Shown in pieces: positions 9,730 to 17,902 of a DNA stretch of 64,000 nucleotides (positions within the stretch are counted from its first letter, which is position 1; each line of letters starts with the position of its first letter). Source of the DNA: Halosimplex aquaticum (GTDB lineage: Archaea; Halobacteriota; Halobacteria; Halobacteriales; Haloarculaceae); assembly GCF_028747785.1 (NCBI RefSeq), contig NZ_CP118158.1:3844001-3908000 (forward strand), read 5' to 3'. The notes under the pieces were generated by a model. That model was not told the origin of the DNA. It was given only the letters and a program-made list of their open reading frames with translations, and did not search any database. The position numbers and the translations under genes are program-made.

Positions 9730-10350
9730 ATGTCAGAGGACAGCGGTCCGGAGATCACGGCGGAGCCGCCGAACAGCCCGTTCCACACGACCGGGACCGA
9801 CCACGTCACGCTCGTCGGGAGCAACGAGGAGGACACCATCGAGTTCTACCGCGACGTCCTCGGGATGCCGCTCGTGCTGCGCCAGCCGAACCTCGACGAC
9901 CCGAACTCGACGCACCTCTTCTTCGACTCGGGCGACGGCCGCATCGTCACGTTCTTCGTGACCGACGAGCGCCAGTCCGACGCGTCGCCGCTGCGCCACC
10001 AGGTCGGCTCGGTCCACCACCTCTCGTTCAGCATCGACCCCGAGCGCTTCGCCGACGTCAAGGCCGCGCTCGAGGAGCACGGCCACGGCTACAACGAGTT
10101 CGACCGCGGCGTGTTCCACTCGCTGTATACGCGTGATCACAACGGACTCACCATCGAGCTCGCGACCGACAAGTACGCCATCCCCGACGAGCGCCGCGGC
10201 GAGGTGCTCGCGGCGGTCCAGCGTATCCGCGTCGCCGACGGCGCCGAGTACGCCGAGGCCGAGCACCTCGAAGCGGCGCTCGACGAACTGGGCATCGACA
10301 GCGACCCCGCCGACCTTCCCGACGCGCCCACCGGCGCCGGCGTGGAGTGA
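9730..10350 (+). CDS. VOC-family (glyoxalase/dioxygenase fold) protein
   Basis: A 206-residue vicinal-oxygen-chelate fold protein. Metal-ligand positions are visible as the His of GTDHVTLV at the start of the first module, the His of SVHHLSF in the second, and the Glu of GLTIELATD at the end. This is the arrangement of glyoxalase I and ring-cleaving dioxygenases. The YRDVLGMPLV stretch is also typical. The C-terminal 60 residues are an acidic helical extension. I prefer the ATG giving MSEDSGPEI. An in-frame ATG at 9703 would add nine residues. The substrate is unknown. Confidence 0.85.
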   Translation: MSEDSGPEITAEPPNSPFHTTGTDHVTLVGSNEEDTIEFYRDVLGMPLVLRQPNLDDPNSTHLFFDSGDGRIVTFFVTDERQSDASPLRHQVGSVHHLSFSIDPERFADVKAALEEHGHGYNEFDRGVFHSLYTRDHNGLTIELATDKYAIPDERRGEVLAAVQRIRVADGAEYAEAEHLEAALDELGIDSDPADLPDAPTGAGVE

Positions 10351-10406
10351 CTCCGACCGGCTATCGCAGGTGCGCGGCTTTTGCGCCCGAGGCCCGAAGC
10401 CGCCGT

Positions 10407-10589
10407 ATGGCTGACGACAAAACCGACGAGGAGCGCGAGGACGAATCGGCGGAGGAGGAAGCGAACGAGGACGCCAACCAGTACGGCGGCGGTGAGCAGG
10501 ACATCGACGCCGTCGAACAGACCGAGATGATGGAAGACGACGGAGACGAAGACGACGGGGACGAAGACGGCGCGGACGACGAGGAGTGA
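10407..10589 (+). CDS. Small very acidic protein
   Basis: A 60-residue protein in which about half the residues are Asp or Glu. There is no hydrophobic core, so it is probably disordered. It has a central YGGGEQDIDAVEQTEMM patch between two acidic tracts. It lies 56 bp after the glyoxalase-fold gene and converges on the TIGR00341 gene 6 bp away. Function is unknown. Coding potential is supported by the GC-rich third positions and the ATG start, but evidence is limited at this size. Confidence 0.55.
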   Translation: MADDKTDEEREDESAEEEANEDANQYGGGEQDIDAVEQTEMMEDDGDEDDGDEDGADDEE

Positions 10590-10595
10590 CCGCGG

Positions 10596-11936
10596 CTATC
10601 CGTCCCCGACGGGAGCCATCGCGGCGCCGCCCGTCTGATTCGCCCGGTCGAGCCGGTCGGAGGTGTCGAAGTCGATGTACCGCACCCGGACGGTGACGTT
10701 CTCGCCGGTCCGCTCGGTGATCGACCGGTCGAGGACCGCCGGCAGGTTCGAGTAGGACCCGTTGTCGGTCCTGCTCAAAGCGATGGTCACCGTCGACGGG
10801 TCGCCGAACGGACCGACCGACGTGTACTCCGTCGAGACTTGCGTGATCCCCAGCCTGTCGTACTCGGGCTGTTGTAGCACGTCCGTCGTGGCGTCGTTGA
10901 CCGTCTGCTCGAACGAGGCGTGGCGATAGGAGCCGAAGCCGACCGCGGCGACGATGGCGACCACGAGCAGGGCCGTCCCGGCGACGACCAGCGCCTGTCT
11001 GCCGCTTGGGCGCGCGAACAGCCCTTCGTCGACGTCGTCCGGTCGGTAGCCCAAGTACCGCAGCATCAGGTAGCCGCCGACGTTGACGGCGATCATCGTG
11101 AGCACGAGCAGCACGAGCGCACCGAGGGCGACGATGTACTGGGTCCAGGCCACGCCGATGCCGCTGACCGCGGCGACGGGGATCAGCGCGGCGGCGATCA
11201 TGACGCCGACGATAGACACCGACCCCTTCGTCGCGAGGCCGTAGGCGCCTGCGGCCCCGGCGGCGAGCCCGATGATCGTCGAGAGGATGCTCGGGGCGAG
11301 CCGGCCGGCCACCAGCTGCATCGACGTGATGTCCAGGGTCGTCGGGACGGCGAAGAACTGCTTCACGAGGACGCTGAAGGCGGTGGCCGCGACCACGGCC
11401 ATGCCCAAGCCGATGAGCTGCTGGTGGATGCTGTCGATCAGCATCCCGCGGTCGTCGCGGACGGCGCCGACGCTGGCGGTCAGCATCGGGCTGACGATCG
11501 GCGCGATGATCATCGAGCCGACGACGACAGCCGGCGACCCCGTGAGCACGCCCGAGACCGCGACGACCGCGCTCAGGACCATCATCCAGAGGTACGACCG
11601 CGTGTTGAGCCGCATGTCCTTGGCCTTCGAGCGGAGCGTCTCCGGCGCGATCTTGTTCGGCGTCTTCGCCCACTGGTCCTGAACACCGTCGATCCCCTCG
11701 AAGTTCGCGAACTCCGTCGCGAGAGACACGGTGTACGTGGTCCTGTCGTAGCCCTTGGCTTCGAGGTCGTCGAGCACGTGCTCGACGGCGTCGGCCGGCG
11801 TGACGAACGTGACCAGATCGTGTCCGTCCTTGGCGCCGTCGTCCTCGGCGACGGTGTACCCGAAGTCGTACTCGTCGAGGACGCCGAGCACCGTGTCCCG
11901 CTGGTCCGGCGGGACCGACAGCTGGACTACCCGCAT
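10596..11936 (-). CDS. TIGR00341 / DUF389 family membrane protein
   Basis: A 446-residue protein with a soluble N-terminal part of about 125 residues. This contains two ACT-like alpha/beta stretches, starting MRVVQLSVPPDQRDTV. Six or so membrane helices follow, with the family hallmark SMIIAPIVSPMLTASVGAVR, and then a C-terminal extracytoplasmic-looking domain of about 100 residues. The family is widespread in archaea and bacteria and has no assigned function. A transport or osmotic role is only a guess. ATG start; monocistronic; convergent with the small acidic gene. Confidence 0.87.
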   Translation of the reverse strand: MRVVQLSVPPDQRDTVLGVLDEYDFGYTVAEDDGAKDGHDLVTFVTPADAVEHVLDDLEAKGYDRTTYTVSLATEFANFEGIDGVQDQWAKTPNKIAPETLRSKAKDMRLNTRSYLWMMVLSAVVAVSGVLTGSPAVVVGSMIIAPIVSPMLTASVGAVRDDRGMLIDSIHQQLIGLGMAVVAATAFSVLVKQFFAVPTTLDITSMQLVAGRLAPSILSTIIGLAAGAAGAYGLATKGSVSIVGVMIAAALIPVAAVSGIGVAWTQYIVALGALVLLVLTMIAVNVGGYLMLRYLGYRPDDVDEGLFARPSGRQALVVAGTALLVVAIVAAVGFGSYRHASFEQTVNDATTDVLQQPEYDRLGITQVSTEYTSVGPFGDPSTVTIALSRTDNGSYSNLPAVLDRSITERTGENVTVRVRYIDFDTSDRLDRANQTGGAAMAPVGDG

Positions 11937-12087
11937 ACCGTTCGTCGGGCCGCTATCCGGAAAAGACTGGACCGCTCAGGGTCAAGCCCGGGATATGGAC
12001 GGCTCGCCGCGGCCGTCGGTCCGCGCCGCTCGGCGCCACCCAGTCGCGGAAACCAATTACTAAGCGACCGCCGCCCGAGTGAGTGAT

Positions 12088-13095
12088 ATGGAGTACAGGC
12101 GACTCGGCGAGACCGGCCTGCAGGTCTCGCCCATCTGTTTCGGGACGTGGCGCTTCGGCAAGGAACACGACGGCGTCGTCGAGACGGGCCGCGAGGAGGC
12201 CCACGAACTGCTCGACGCCTACGCCGAGCGCGGCGGGAACTTCGTCGACACCGCCAACGGCTACGGCGGCGGCGACTCCGAGCGGTGGATCGGCGAGTGG
12301 CTCGCCGACGAGGACCGCGAGGACTACGTGATCGCCTCGAAGTGCTTCTGGTCGTCGGTGTCGCGCTTCCAGGAGAACCTCTCGAAGAAGAACGTCAAGG
12401 CGGAGGTCGAGGGGTCGCTCGACCGCCTCGGGACGGACTACCTCGACATCCTCTACCTCCACCGGTTCGACGACGAGACGCCCATCGAGCACACGCTCCG
12501 CGCGGTCGACGACCTCGTGAGCGACGGCAAGGTCCACTACGTCGGCATCTCGACGTGTGACGCCTGGAAGCTCACGAAGGGCCTCTGGCAAGCAGACGTG
12601 AACAACTACGAGGTGTTCTCCGTCACCCAGCCGCTGTTCCACGCCGCCTACTACGAGGACGTGGAGGAGTACCTGGCCGTCTGCGCCGACCAGAACCTCG
12701 CCGTCTGCCCGTACTCGCCGCTGGCCGGCGGGTTCCTCACCGGGAAGTACGAGCGCGTCGGCGACGGGACGTACGACCTCGACGCGCCGGAGGACACCCG
12801 GGCCGAACTCGACGACCGGTTCGAGCGGTTCTACGTCTCCGAGCGGGGCTGGCACGTTCTCGACGCGGTGCGCGCGGTGGCCGACGAGGCGAACGCGACG
12901 CCCGCGCAGGTGGCGCTCCGGTGGCTGATCGACCAGTCCGACTTCGACTGCGTGCCCATCGTCGGCGCCCGCACCGTCGACCAGATGGAGGAGAACCTCG
13001 GCGCGCTCGACGTCTCGCTCTCCGACGAGCAGTTCGACCGCATCTTCGAGGCGCGCTACGACGAGGACGGGGAGCTGTACCAGACGAACGCCTGA
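12088..13095 (+). CDS. Aldo/keto reductase
   Basis: NAD(P)H-dependent carbonyl reductase of the AKR superfamily, 335 residues and TIM-barrel fold. The catalytic tetrad is visible as D54, Y59, K85 and H125. Late GxR-type cofactor contacts appear around VPIVGARTVDQMEENLGAL. An AT-rich box (CCAATTACTA, about 12053-12062) lies roughly 27-30 nt before this ATG, which fits a leaderless transcript. The GTG three codons earlier is therefore less likely. The physiological substrate cannot be told from the sequence. Confidence 0.92.
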   Translation: MEYRRLGETGLQVSPICFGTWRFGKEHDGVVETGREEAHELLDAYAERGGNFVDTANGYGGGDSERWIGEWLADEDREDYVIASKCFWSSVSRFQENLSKKNVKAEVEGSLDRLGTDYLDILYLHRFDDETPIEHTLRAVDDLVSDGKVHYVGISTCDAWKLTKGLWQADVNNYEVFSVTQPLFHAAYYEDVEEYLAVCADQNLAVCPYSPLAGGFLTGKYERVGDGTYDLDAPEDTRAELDDRFERFYVSERGWHVLDAVRAVADEANATPAQVALRWLIDQSDFDCVPIVGARTVDQMEENLGALDVSLSDEQFDRIFEARYDEDGELYQTNA

Positions 13096-13166
13096 ATCGG
13101 TCGTTTCCGGCCGAATCCGCCGTTCCGAGACCGTGCCCTTATCAGTGAGCCGGGGGTTCTGACGGT

Positions 13167-13637
13167 ATGGCTATTTCCACCGGCGACACGGTCACCATCG
13201 AGTACACCGGACGACTGGACGACGGCGAGGTCTTCGACACGTCGCTCGAATCGGTCGCGACCGAGGAAGGGCTCGCGGACGACCAGCCCGAGCGCGACTA
13301 CCAGCCGCTGACCGTCGAGATCGGCCAGGGCCGCATCATCGAGGGCCTCGAAGACGCCCTCCTCGACATGGAGGTCGGCGACGAGGACACGGTCACCATC
13401 GAGCCCGAGCAGGCATACGGGGAGCGCACCGACGACCGCGTCGTCGAGTACGACGCCGAGGAGTTCACGGAGATGCTCGGCGGCCGCGACCCCGTCGAAG
13501 GCATGGAGATCCAGACCGAGCAGGGGATGCCCGGCCGCGTCGCCGAGGCCGGCGACGAGACGGTCACCGTCGACTTCAACCACGAACTCGCCGGCGAGAC
13601 GCTCGAATTCGAGGTCGAAGTCGTCTCCGTCGAGTGA
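13167..13637 (+). CDS. FKBP-type peptidyl-prolyl isomerase (SlyD-like)
   Basis: Protein-folding helper that isomerises prolyl bonds, 156 residues. It has the FKBP opening TVTIEYTGRLDDGEVFDTS and the GQGRIIEGLEDALLDMEVGD segment. An insert-in-flap region then follows in the middle, as in SlyD and archaeal short FKBPs, with the FKBP strand VDFNHELAGETLEFEVEV at the end. It lacks the His-rich metal tail of bacterial SlyD. Cytoplasmic; single gene. Confidence 0.93.
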   Translation: MAISTGDTVTIEYTGRLDDGEVFDTSLESVATEEGLADDQPERDYQPLTVEIGQGRIIEGLEDALLDMEVGDEDTVTIEPEQAYGERTDDRVVEYDAEEFTEMLGGRDPVEGMEIQTEQGMPGRVAEAGDETVTVDFNHELAGETLEFEVEVVSVE

Positions 13638-13782
13638 GGCCACAGACGGTCGTCCGTACCTGTCTGCAGTACGATCGACCGCGAGCGCCGGTTGTCAGAT
13701 CCGCCGTATAGAGCGCATAAAATCCGCTCTTACTCGCGTTATAGAGGACATAACAACGATGGTGTGTGTTCTAAATCGAAAC

Positions 13783-13953
13783 ATGTCCGGGACAGACGAA
13801 GGGGGGGTCCAGGACCAGCCGCTCGGACGCTGTCCGAACTGTGGGGAGATGATCCCCGCGGCGAACCTCCTCATACGGTACGAGTCAAACGGCAACTGGC
13901 CGAAACTCTTCGCCGAATGCTCGGCGTGCGAGGACCCGGTGCATCCGGAGTGA
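13783..13953 (+). CDS. Small zinc-finger protein (CPNCG, DUF7837-like)
   Basis: A 56-residue protein with two zinc-ligand pairs, CPNCG and CSACE, separated by about 27 residues containing the strand LLIRYESNGNWPKLFAE. It resembles haloarchaeal putative zinc-binding micro-proteins. The ATG at 13783 is preferred over an in-frame ATG at 13759. A TATA-like GTTATAG sits about 40 nt upstream. A second small zinc protein begins a few bases after its stop. Such proteins have been linked to stress and biofilm regulation in Haloferax, but this one has no known role. Confidence 0.65.
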   Translation: MSGTDEGGVQDQPLGRCPNCGEMIPAANLLIRYESNGNWPKLFAECSACEDPVHPE

Positions 13954-13958
13954 TCGCG

Positions 13959-14099
13959 ATGGGGCTCCTCGCTTCGCTCGTTCCCGACCGCGAGACGGTC
14001 GTCGTCGAGTGCCGTCGCTGCGGCACGACCGTCGACCGGGGCACCTCGGTCTGTTCGGTCTGTGACTCCGAGGACATCGCCGAGTACACTATCCGCTGA
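13959..14099 (+). CDS. Second small zinc-finger protein
   Basis: A 46-residue protein with CRRCG and CSVCD ligand pairs only 12 residues apart, followed by a short C-terminal strand. Its ATG lies 6 nt after the stop of the preceding zinc-protein gene, with a GGAG ribosome site 9 nt upstream. An in-frame GTG at 13950 overlaps that stop (GTGA) and is the alternative start. The tight spacing implies co-translation of the two micro-proteins. Function is unknown. Confidence 0.6.
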   Translation: MGLLASLVPDRETVVVECRRCGTTVDRGTSVCSVCDSEDIAEYTIR

Positions 14100-14168
14100 C
14101 GCGGCCGGTCAACTCACCCGCCCGTCTCACTCCCCGAATTCGTCGATCCACTCCCGAAATCCGCCGAT

Positions 14169-15173
14169 TCACTCGCCGAGCGCGTCGGCGAACGACTCCG
14201 TCGACTCGCGCCAAGCGGCGATGATCTCGTCGTCGTTCTCGCTGTCCCACTCGTCGATGGCGTCGCGCCGTTCGAGGTCCTCGATGGCCCGCTCGACCCC
14301 CTCGCGGAACGATATCGTGTACTCGAAGCCGAGGTCGCGTTTCGCCTTGCCGTTGTCGAACACCGTCGAGTACTGGAAGTGGTCGACAAGCGGATCGGTC
14401 CGGTCCGGCACCGCCTCGACGAGTCGCTCGGTGGGGATGGACACCATCTCCGGGTCGGGGGCGTCCATCGCGTCGGCCACGTACTCGTGGTACTGGTTCC
14501 AGGAGATGACCTCCTCGCTGGTGACGTGATACGCCTCGCCGTAGGCCGCCTCGTTGCCGACGGCGCCGACGAACGCGCCGGCCACGTCGTCGCGGTGGCA
14601 CGGCCCCCACAGCGTCGCGCCGTCGCCGTGGACGATGATCGGTTTCCCCTTCCGGACCCGGTCGAGGTAGTACGTTCCCCAGCCCATCGTGTGGATGACC
14701 GGACCGCCCTCGCCGTAGGTGCTCCACGGGCGGATCACGGTCGCCTGGAAGGTCTCGCCGTGAGCGTCCATGAAGACGTCCTCGCACTCGGCCTTGTCGG
14801 CCCCGTAGTCGCTGACCGGCGGTTCGCGGCGGGCGCCCTCGGTCGCCGGGTTGCGGTCGAGCGGCCGGTGGTACACGTCGACCGTCGAGCAGAAGACGAA
14901 CTGCTCGACGCCGGCGAACGCATCGACGGCGCTCTCGGCCTGCTCCGGGGAGAAACAGACCATATCGATCACGACCTCCGGGTCCACCTCGTCGGCCACC
15001 TCCGCGAGACGCTCGTCGTCGTCGCGGTCGCCGTGGACGTGCGACACCGCGTCGGGCAGGTCGGCCCCGGTCTCGCCGCGGTGGAACGCGGTCACGTCGT
15101 GGCCGGCGTCGACGGCCTGCCTGGCGATCCCGGTACTTATCAGCCCCGTCCCGCCGATGATGAGGACGTTCAT
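14169..15173 (-). CDS. NAD-dependent epimerase/dehydratase family protein
   Basis: A 334-residue extended short-chain dehydrogenase. It starts with the Rossmann loop MNVLIIGGTGLISTGIA. The middle has SDYGADKAECE in the place of the usual YxxxK motif, so the active-site Tyr/Lys pair is Y-x-x-x-K here. It is most like nucleotide-sugar epimerases or reductases that act on sugars. The start is the ATG before the Rossmann loop; the open frame upstream is not needed. It is divergent from the sugar isomerase-like gene, with about 124 bp between the start codons. Confidence 0.86.
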   Translation of the reverse strand: MNVLIIGGTGLISTGIARQAVDAGHDVTAFHRGETGADLPDAVSHVHGDRDDDERLAEVADEVDPEVVIDMVCFSPEQAESAVDAFAGVEQFVFCSTVDVYHRPLDRNPATEGARREPPVSDYGADKAECEDVFMDAHGETFQATVIRPWSTYGEGGPVIHTMGWGTYYLDRVRKGKPIIVHGDGATLWGPCHRDDVAGAFVGAVGNEAAYGEAYHVTSEEVISWNQYHEYVADAMDAPDPEMVSIPTERLVEAVPDRTDPLVDHFQYSTVFDNGKAKRDLGFEYTISFREGVERAIEDLERRDAIDEWDSENDDEIIAAWRESTESFADALGE

Positions 15174-15297
15174 GGGCGACGGACGGTCAGGACGCGGATA
15201 AAACGTCGCCCCGCGGAAGCCCCCGCCGGGAGGACCGGTCCCGGTCGACCCCTCCCCCGACCAAACGCTTTTGCCGGCGTCACGCTTCACCACGGCC

Positions 15298-16050
15298 ATG
15301 TCTCGCGACTACGATATCGGCGTCCAGAGCGTCGTGTTCAAGGACTTCTCGCTGACCGAGTTGCTCGACGAACTCGACGACGCGCCGGTGACCCGCCTCG
15401 AACTCTGGGGCCAGCACCTCTCACCGGAGCACGACGAACCGACCGTCGCCGCGGGACTGGACGCCGTCGCCGCGGCGGACCTGACCGTCTGCGGGTACGG
15501 CGTCGTCGACCTCGAAGAGCCCGGTCAGGCTCGGGAACACTTCCGGTTCGCAGACCGCCTCGGCGCGGAGTACGTCACCGTCAACTACCCGCCGGCCGCC
15601 GACGCGATCACCGAGGAACTGGTCGACCTCGCCGACGAGTTCGGCCTCGACGTCGGTATCCACAACTACTCGTCGGTCCACCACGACGACCTCTCCCGTG
15701 TCTTCTCGACGATCGACGACGCCCGTTCGGTGCTGGACCGCTACGACCACGACCGCCTCGGCCTCTGCGTCGACACCGGGCACTTCCTCGTCGAGGACGT
15801 GACTCCGGCGGACGTGGTCCGCGACCTGGGCGACCGGATAAACAGTTGCCACCTCAAGGACACCTCCGAAGCGGAGATCGAGGACGTGCCAGGCGCCGGC
15901 CAGCTGGACGTCGCCTCGTTCGTCGGCCTGCTCGACGACCACGCCCACCTCGACGCGCCGCTGGTCGTCGAGTACGAACTCCCGCAGGATCGCGCGCCCG
16001 ACGCCCTCCGCGAGGCCGTCGACTCCGTGCGAACCGCGCTGGACGACTGA
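15298..16050 (+). CDS. Sugar phosphate isomerase/epimerase (xylose isomerase-like TIM barrel)
   Basis: A 250-residue TIM-barrel protein of the AP-endonuclease-2 / sugar isomerase superfamily. Metal ligands are visible in the usual places: Glu in TRLELWGQHL, His in DVGIHNYSSVHHDD, Asp and His in LGLCVDTGHFL, His in INSCHLKD, and a late Glu in PLVVEYELP. It probably isomerises a keto sugar or inositol-like substrate. Its divergent neighbour is a sugar-type epimerase, which fits carbohydrate metabolism. ATG start gives MSRDYDIGVQS. Confidence 0.85.
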   Translation: MSRDYDIGVQSVVFKDFSLTELLDELDDAPVTRLELWGQHLSPEHDEPTVAAGLDAVAAADLTVCGYGVVDLEEPGQAREHFRFADRLGAEYVTVNYPPAADAITEELVDLADEFGLDVGIHNYSSVHHDDLSRVFSTIDDARSVLDRYDHDRLGLCVDTGHFLVEDVTPADVVRDLGDRINSCHLKDTSEAEIEDVPGAGQLDVASFVGLLDDHAHLDAPLVVEYELPQDRAPDALREAVDSVRTALDD

Positions 16051-16173
16051 TTCGCCGGCTCCGCCGGGACCGGTCCCGTCCGGCCGCCCGCTCCCGATTA
16101 AATGGGTGAAACTCGGCCAAAATCGGGCTCACGGAGAGGCTAGTTTACGGGGGCCGCTCTCGCATGGCGCCCC

Positions 16174-16455
16174 ATGCCCGGTCACGAACAGGTCCCGAAC
16201 GACCTCCCCGTTGCCCGTACCGCCATCGAAGACGACGAGGAAGCGACCGACGCCCTCCTCCGCGCCGCCGACCGCGCTCACGTCAACGTCGACGACCCTG
16301 ACCCGCGCCTCTACGACCAGATCGACCCGGGCGCCCTCGACGCCCTCACCGCTCACCACCGCTCACGGGACGGAGCTGCCGAGTTCGTCCTCGTCGCCCC
16401 TCTCTGGGACCGCACCTTCGTCGTCACGCCGGACGCCGTCGAAGTCTATCCCTGA
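16174..16455 (+). CDS. Stand-alone HalOD1 domain protein
   Basis: A 93-residue protein consisting almost entirely of a HalOD1 (halobacterial output domain 1) module. The key stretch is DPRLYDQIDPGALDAL, then a strand pair AEFVLVAPLWDRTFVVTPDAVEVYP. HalOD1 domains often occur as the output of two-component systems or alone. No receiver domain is attached here and no regulator is adjacent. Its partner is unknown. ATG start. Confidence 0.75.
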   Translation: MPGHEQVPNDLPVARTAIEDDEEATDALLRAADRAHVNVDDPDPRLYDQIDPGALDALTAHHRSRDGAAEFVLVAPLWDRTFVVTPDAVEVYP

Positions 16456-16554
16456 CCGACGCCGCCCGTCTCGGCGCGCTCGCCCCTGCCCCGGGCTCTC
16501 ACCGGCCGCGGGCGGAACGTAAGGTGTTTGCGAGCGCCGCGCCCAGTCCGTGGT

Positions 16555-16890
16555 ATGAGTCTCGACGATCTCCAGGACGACGTCAAGTCCGAGTACGGCG
16601 ACCTCGACGAGGAACTGTCCGTCGACACCGACCGAGAGACCCGCAACGAGCTCGCCATGCTTCTCGCGGCCTTCGACACCGACGACCCCGACGAACTCGT
16701 CCGCCGCGGCGTTCACATGCTCTTCCAGACCGCCGTCGAGACCGGTAACCTCGACTTCCACCTCCGCAGCGAGTACGACGTCACCTACGACGAGTACCTC
16801 TCCGGCATGACCTTCGAGGAGATGACCGGCGCCGCCGACATGCCTCAGACGGGCACCGGCGACCCCGACGACCGCCGATACCAATTCTAA
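16555..16890 (+). CDS. Conserved-looking haloarchaeal hypothetical protein
   Basis: A 111-residue acidic, mainly helical protein: DDLQDDVKSEYGDLDEEL, then a helix NELAMLLAAFDTDDPDELVRRGVHML. The C-terminal half contains SEYDVTYDEYLSGMTFEEM. There are no Cys, no signal and no membrane segment. The internal DELVRRGVHMLFQTAV helix could be a dimerising or DNA-binding-like element, but I do not recognise the family. Start taken at MSLDDLQ. A strong hairpin with flanking T and A tracts follows its stop. Confidence 0.55.
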   Translation: MSLDDLQDDVKSEYGDLDEELSVDTDRETRNELAMLLAAFDTDDPDELVRRGVHMLFQTAVETGNLDFHLRSEYDVTYDEYLSGMTFEEMTGAADMPQTGTGDPDDRRYQF

Positions 16891-16896
16891 ACCATC

Positions 16897-16946
16897 TTTT
16901 TCGTCGGGGGGGTCGCGCTACGCGCGACCCCCCCCCCGACCAAAAA
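16897..16946. terminator. Bidirectional hairpin terminator
   Basis: A near-perfect inverted repeat: the left arm at 16903-16917 carries seven G and the right arm at 16923-16940 carries ten C, joined by a short CG-rich loop. It is flanked by T5 (16897-16901) on one side and A5 (16942-16946) on the other. Transcripts from both the 16555-16890 gene and the convergent ZIP gene therefore meet a T-tract. A second hairpin follows (arms 16962-16968 and 16984-16990 plus an inner GGCC/GGCC stem). Confidence 0.6.
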
Positions 16947-17036
16947 CATGGGTGAAAAAGGCCGCATCTCGGCCTTCGGCCTCGATGCGGTGAATCGCGC
17001 TCGCTTTGCTCGCGCGAACGCTCTCGGCACCACGCT

Positions 17037-17816
17037 CTACAGCAGGAACGTCGCCAGGAACCCGATCGCAGTCGCGAGCGTGACGTACGGACCGGCCTCC
17101 GCGTAGGCGTCCGGGTAGATCTCGCTGGCGAGGCTGGCGAGGATCGCACCGGCGGCGAACGAGCGGATCGCGGACAGCCAGAACCGCGGGAGCGGCGGGA
17201 TGTACCGGTAGCCGACGATGACCGACCCGCTGACGACGAGGGCCGTGACGGCCCACCCGGCCATCGTCTGCCGGTTCCCGTGGTTCTCGGCCATGTTGGC
17301 CCCGGACATCATGGACTGGGACCCGTTCGTGACGGCGAGGCCGAACAACAGCGCCAGCGCGCCCGAAACGCCGCCGGTCCCGAGGAGCGACCCCATCGCC
17401 GCGTTCTCGGGGATGCCGTCGGTGGTCACGCTCGTCCACAGCCCGAGACCCTGTTCTTCGGTCTCGTCGTCCGCCCAGCGGTCGATGATAACGTCGAGCG
17501 TGCCGAACACGAGGACGCCCCCGAGGAGAAACCCGGACGCTGGGTACTCGCCGATGGCGTGGAAGGCGGGCTCGAACAGCTCGAAGGCGAGCGAGATGAC
17601 GAGCGATCCGCCGCCGACAGCGAGCAACGCCGCCTGCCACTTCCGATCCGGCGGCGCCCAGATACCGACGGCCGAGCCGACGAGGAGCGCCAGCGCCGAG
17701 AACCCCGCGTAGAACCACGGGTTCGAGAGCAGTCCGCTCTGCCCCGACTGCAACGCGACGGCTCGCCCACCACCGAGAGCGTTCCATAGCGCCGACCAGT
17801 GAACGGCCGATAGCAC
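17037..17816 (-). CDS. ZIP family metal transporter
   Basis: Membrane transporter of divalent metals (probably zinc), 259 residues and about eight hydrophobic helices. The helix IV-type motif is visible as VTTDGIPENAAMGSLL, and helix V-type residues as SFAAGAILASLASEIYPDAY, whose Ala/Gly/Glu pattern is typical. The usual His-rich cytoplasmic loop is reduced to an acidic WADDETEEQGLG stretch, and SGANMAENHGNRQ lies between helices. It starts with GTG (VLSAVHWSALW). Transcription ends at the bidirectional hairpin. Confidence 0.82.
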   Translation of the reverse strand: MLSAVHWSALWNALGGGRAVALQSGQSGLLSNPWFYAGFSALALLVGSAVGIWAPPDRKWQAALLAVGGGSLVISLAFELFEPAFHAIGEYPASGFLLGGVLVFGTLDVIIDRWADDETEEQGLGLWTSVTTDGIPENAAMGSLLGTGGVSGALALLFGLAVTNGSQSMMSGANMAENHGNRQTMAGWAVTALVVSGSVIVGYRYIPPLPRFWLSAIRSFAAGAILASLASEIYPDAYAEAGPYVTLATAIGFLATFLL

Positions 17817-17902
17817 GGTCGCAGGTCGACCCGCGAGCGGATATCTATGCGGCGACTACTCGCGGTAATACGCGCATTTCTCCGCGACGGCGGCGAGAGG
17901 GA

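Noticed and set aside
13692..14099. A 135-codon frame over both small zinc proteins
   Set aside because: It contains the second zinc protein only as its C-terminal end; the preceding part has no sensible protein sequence.
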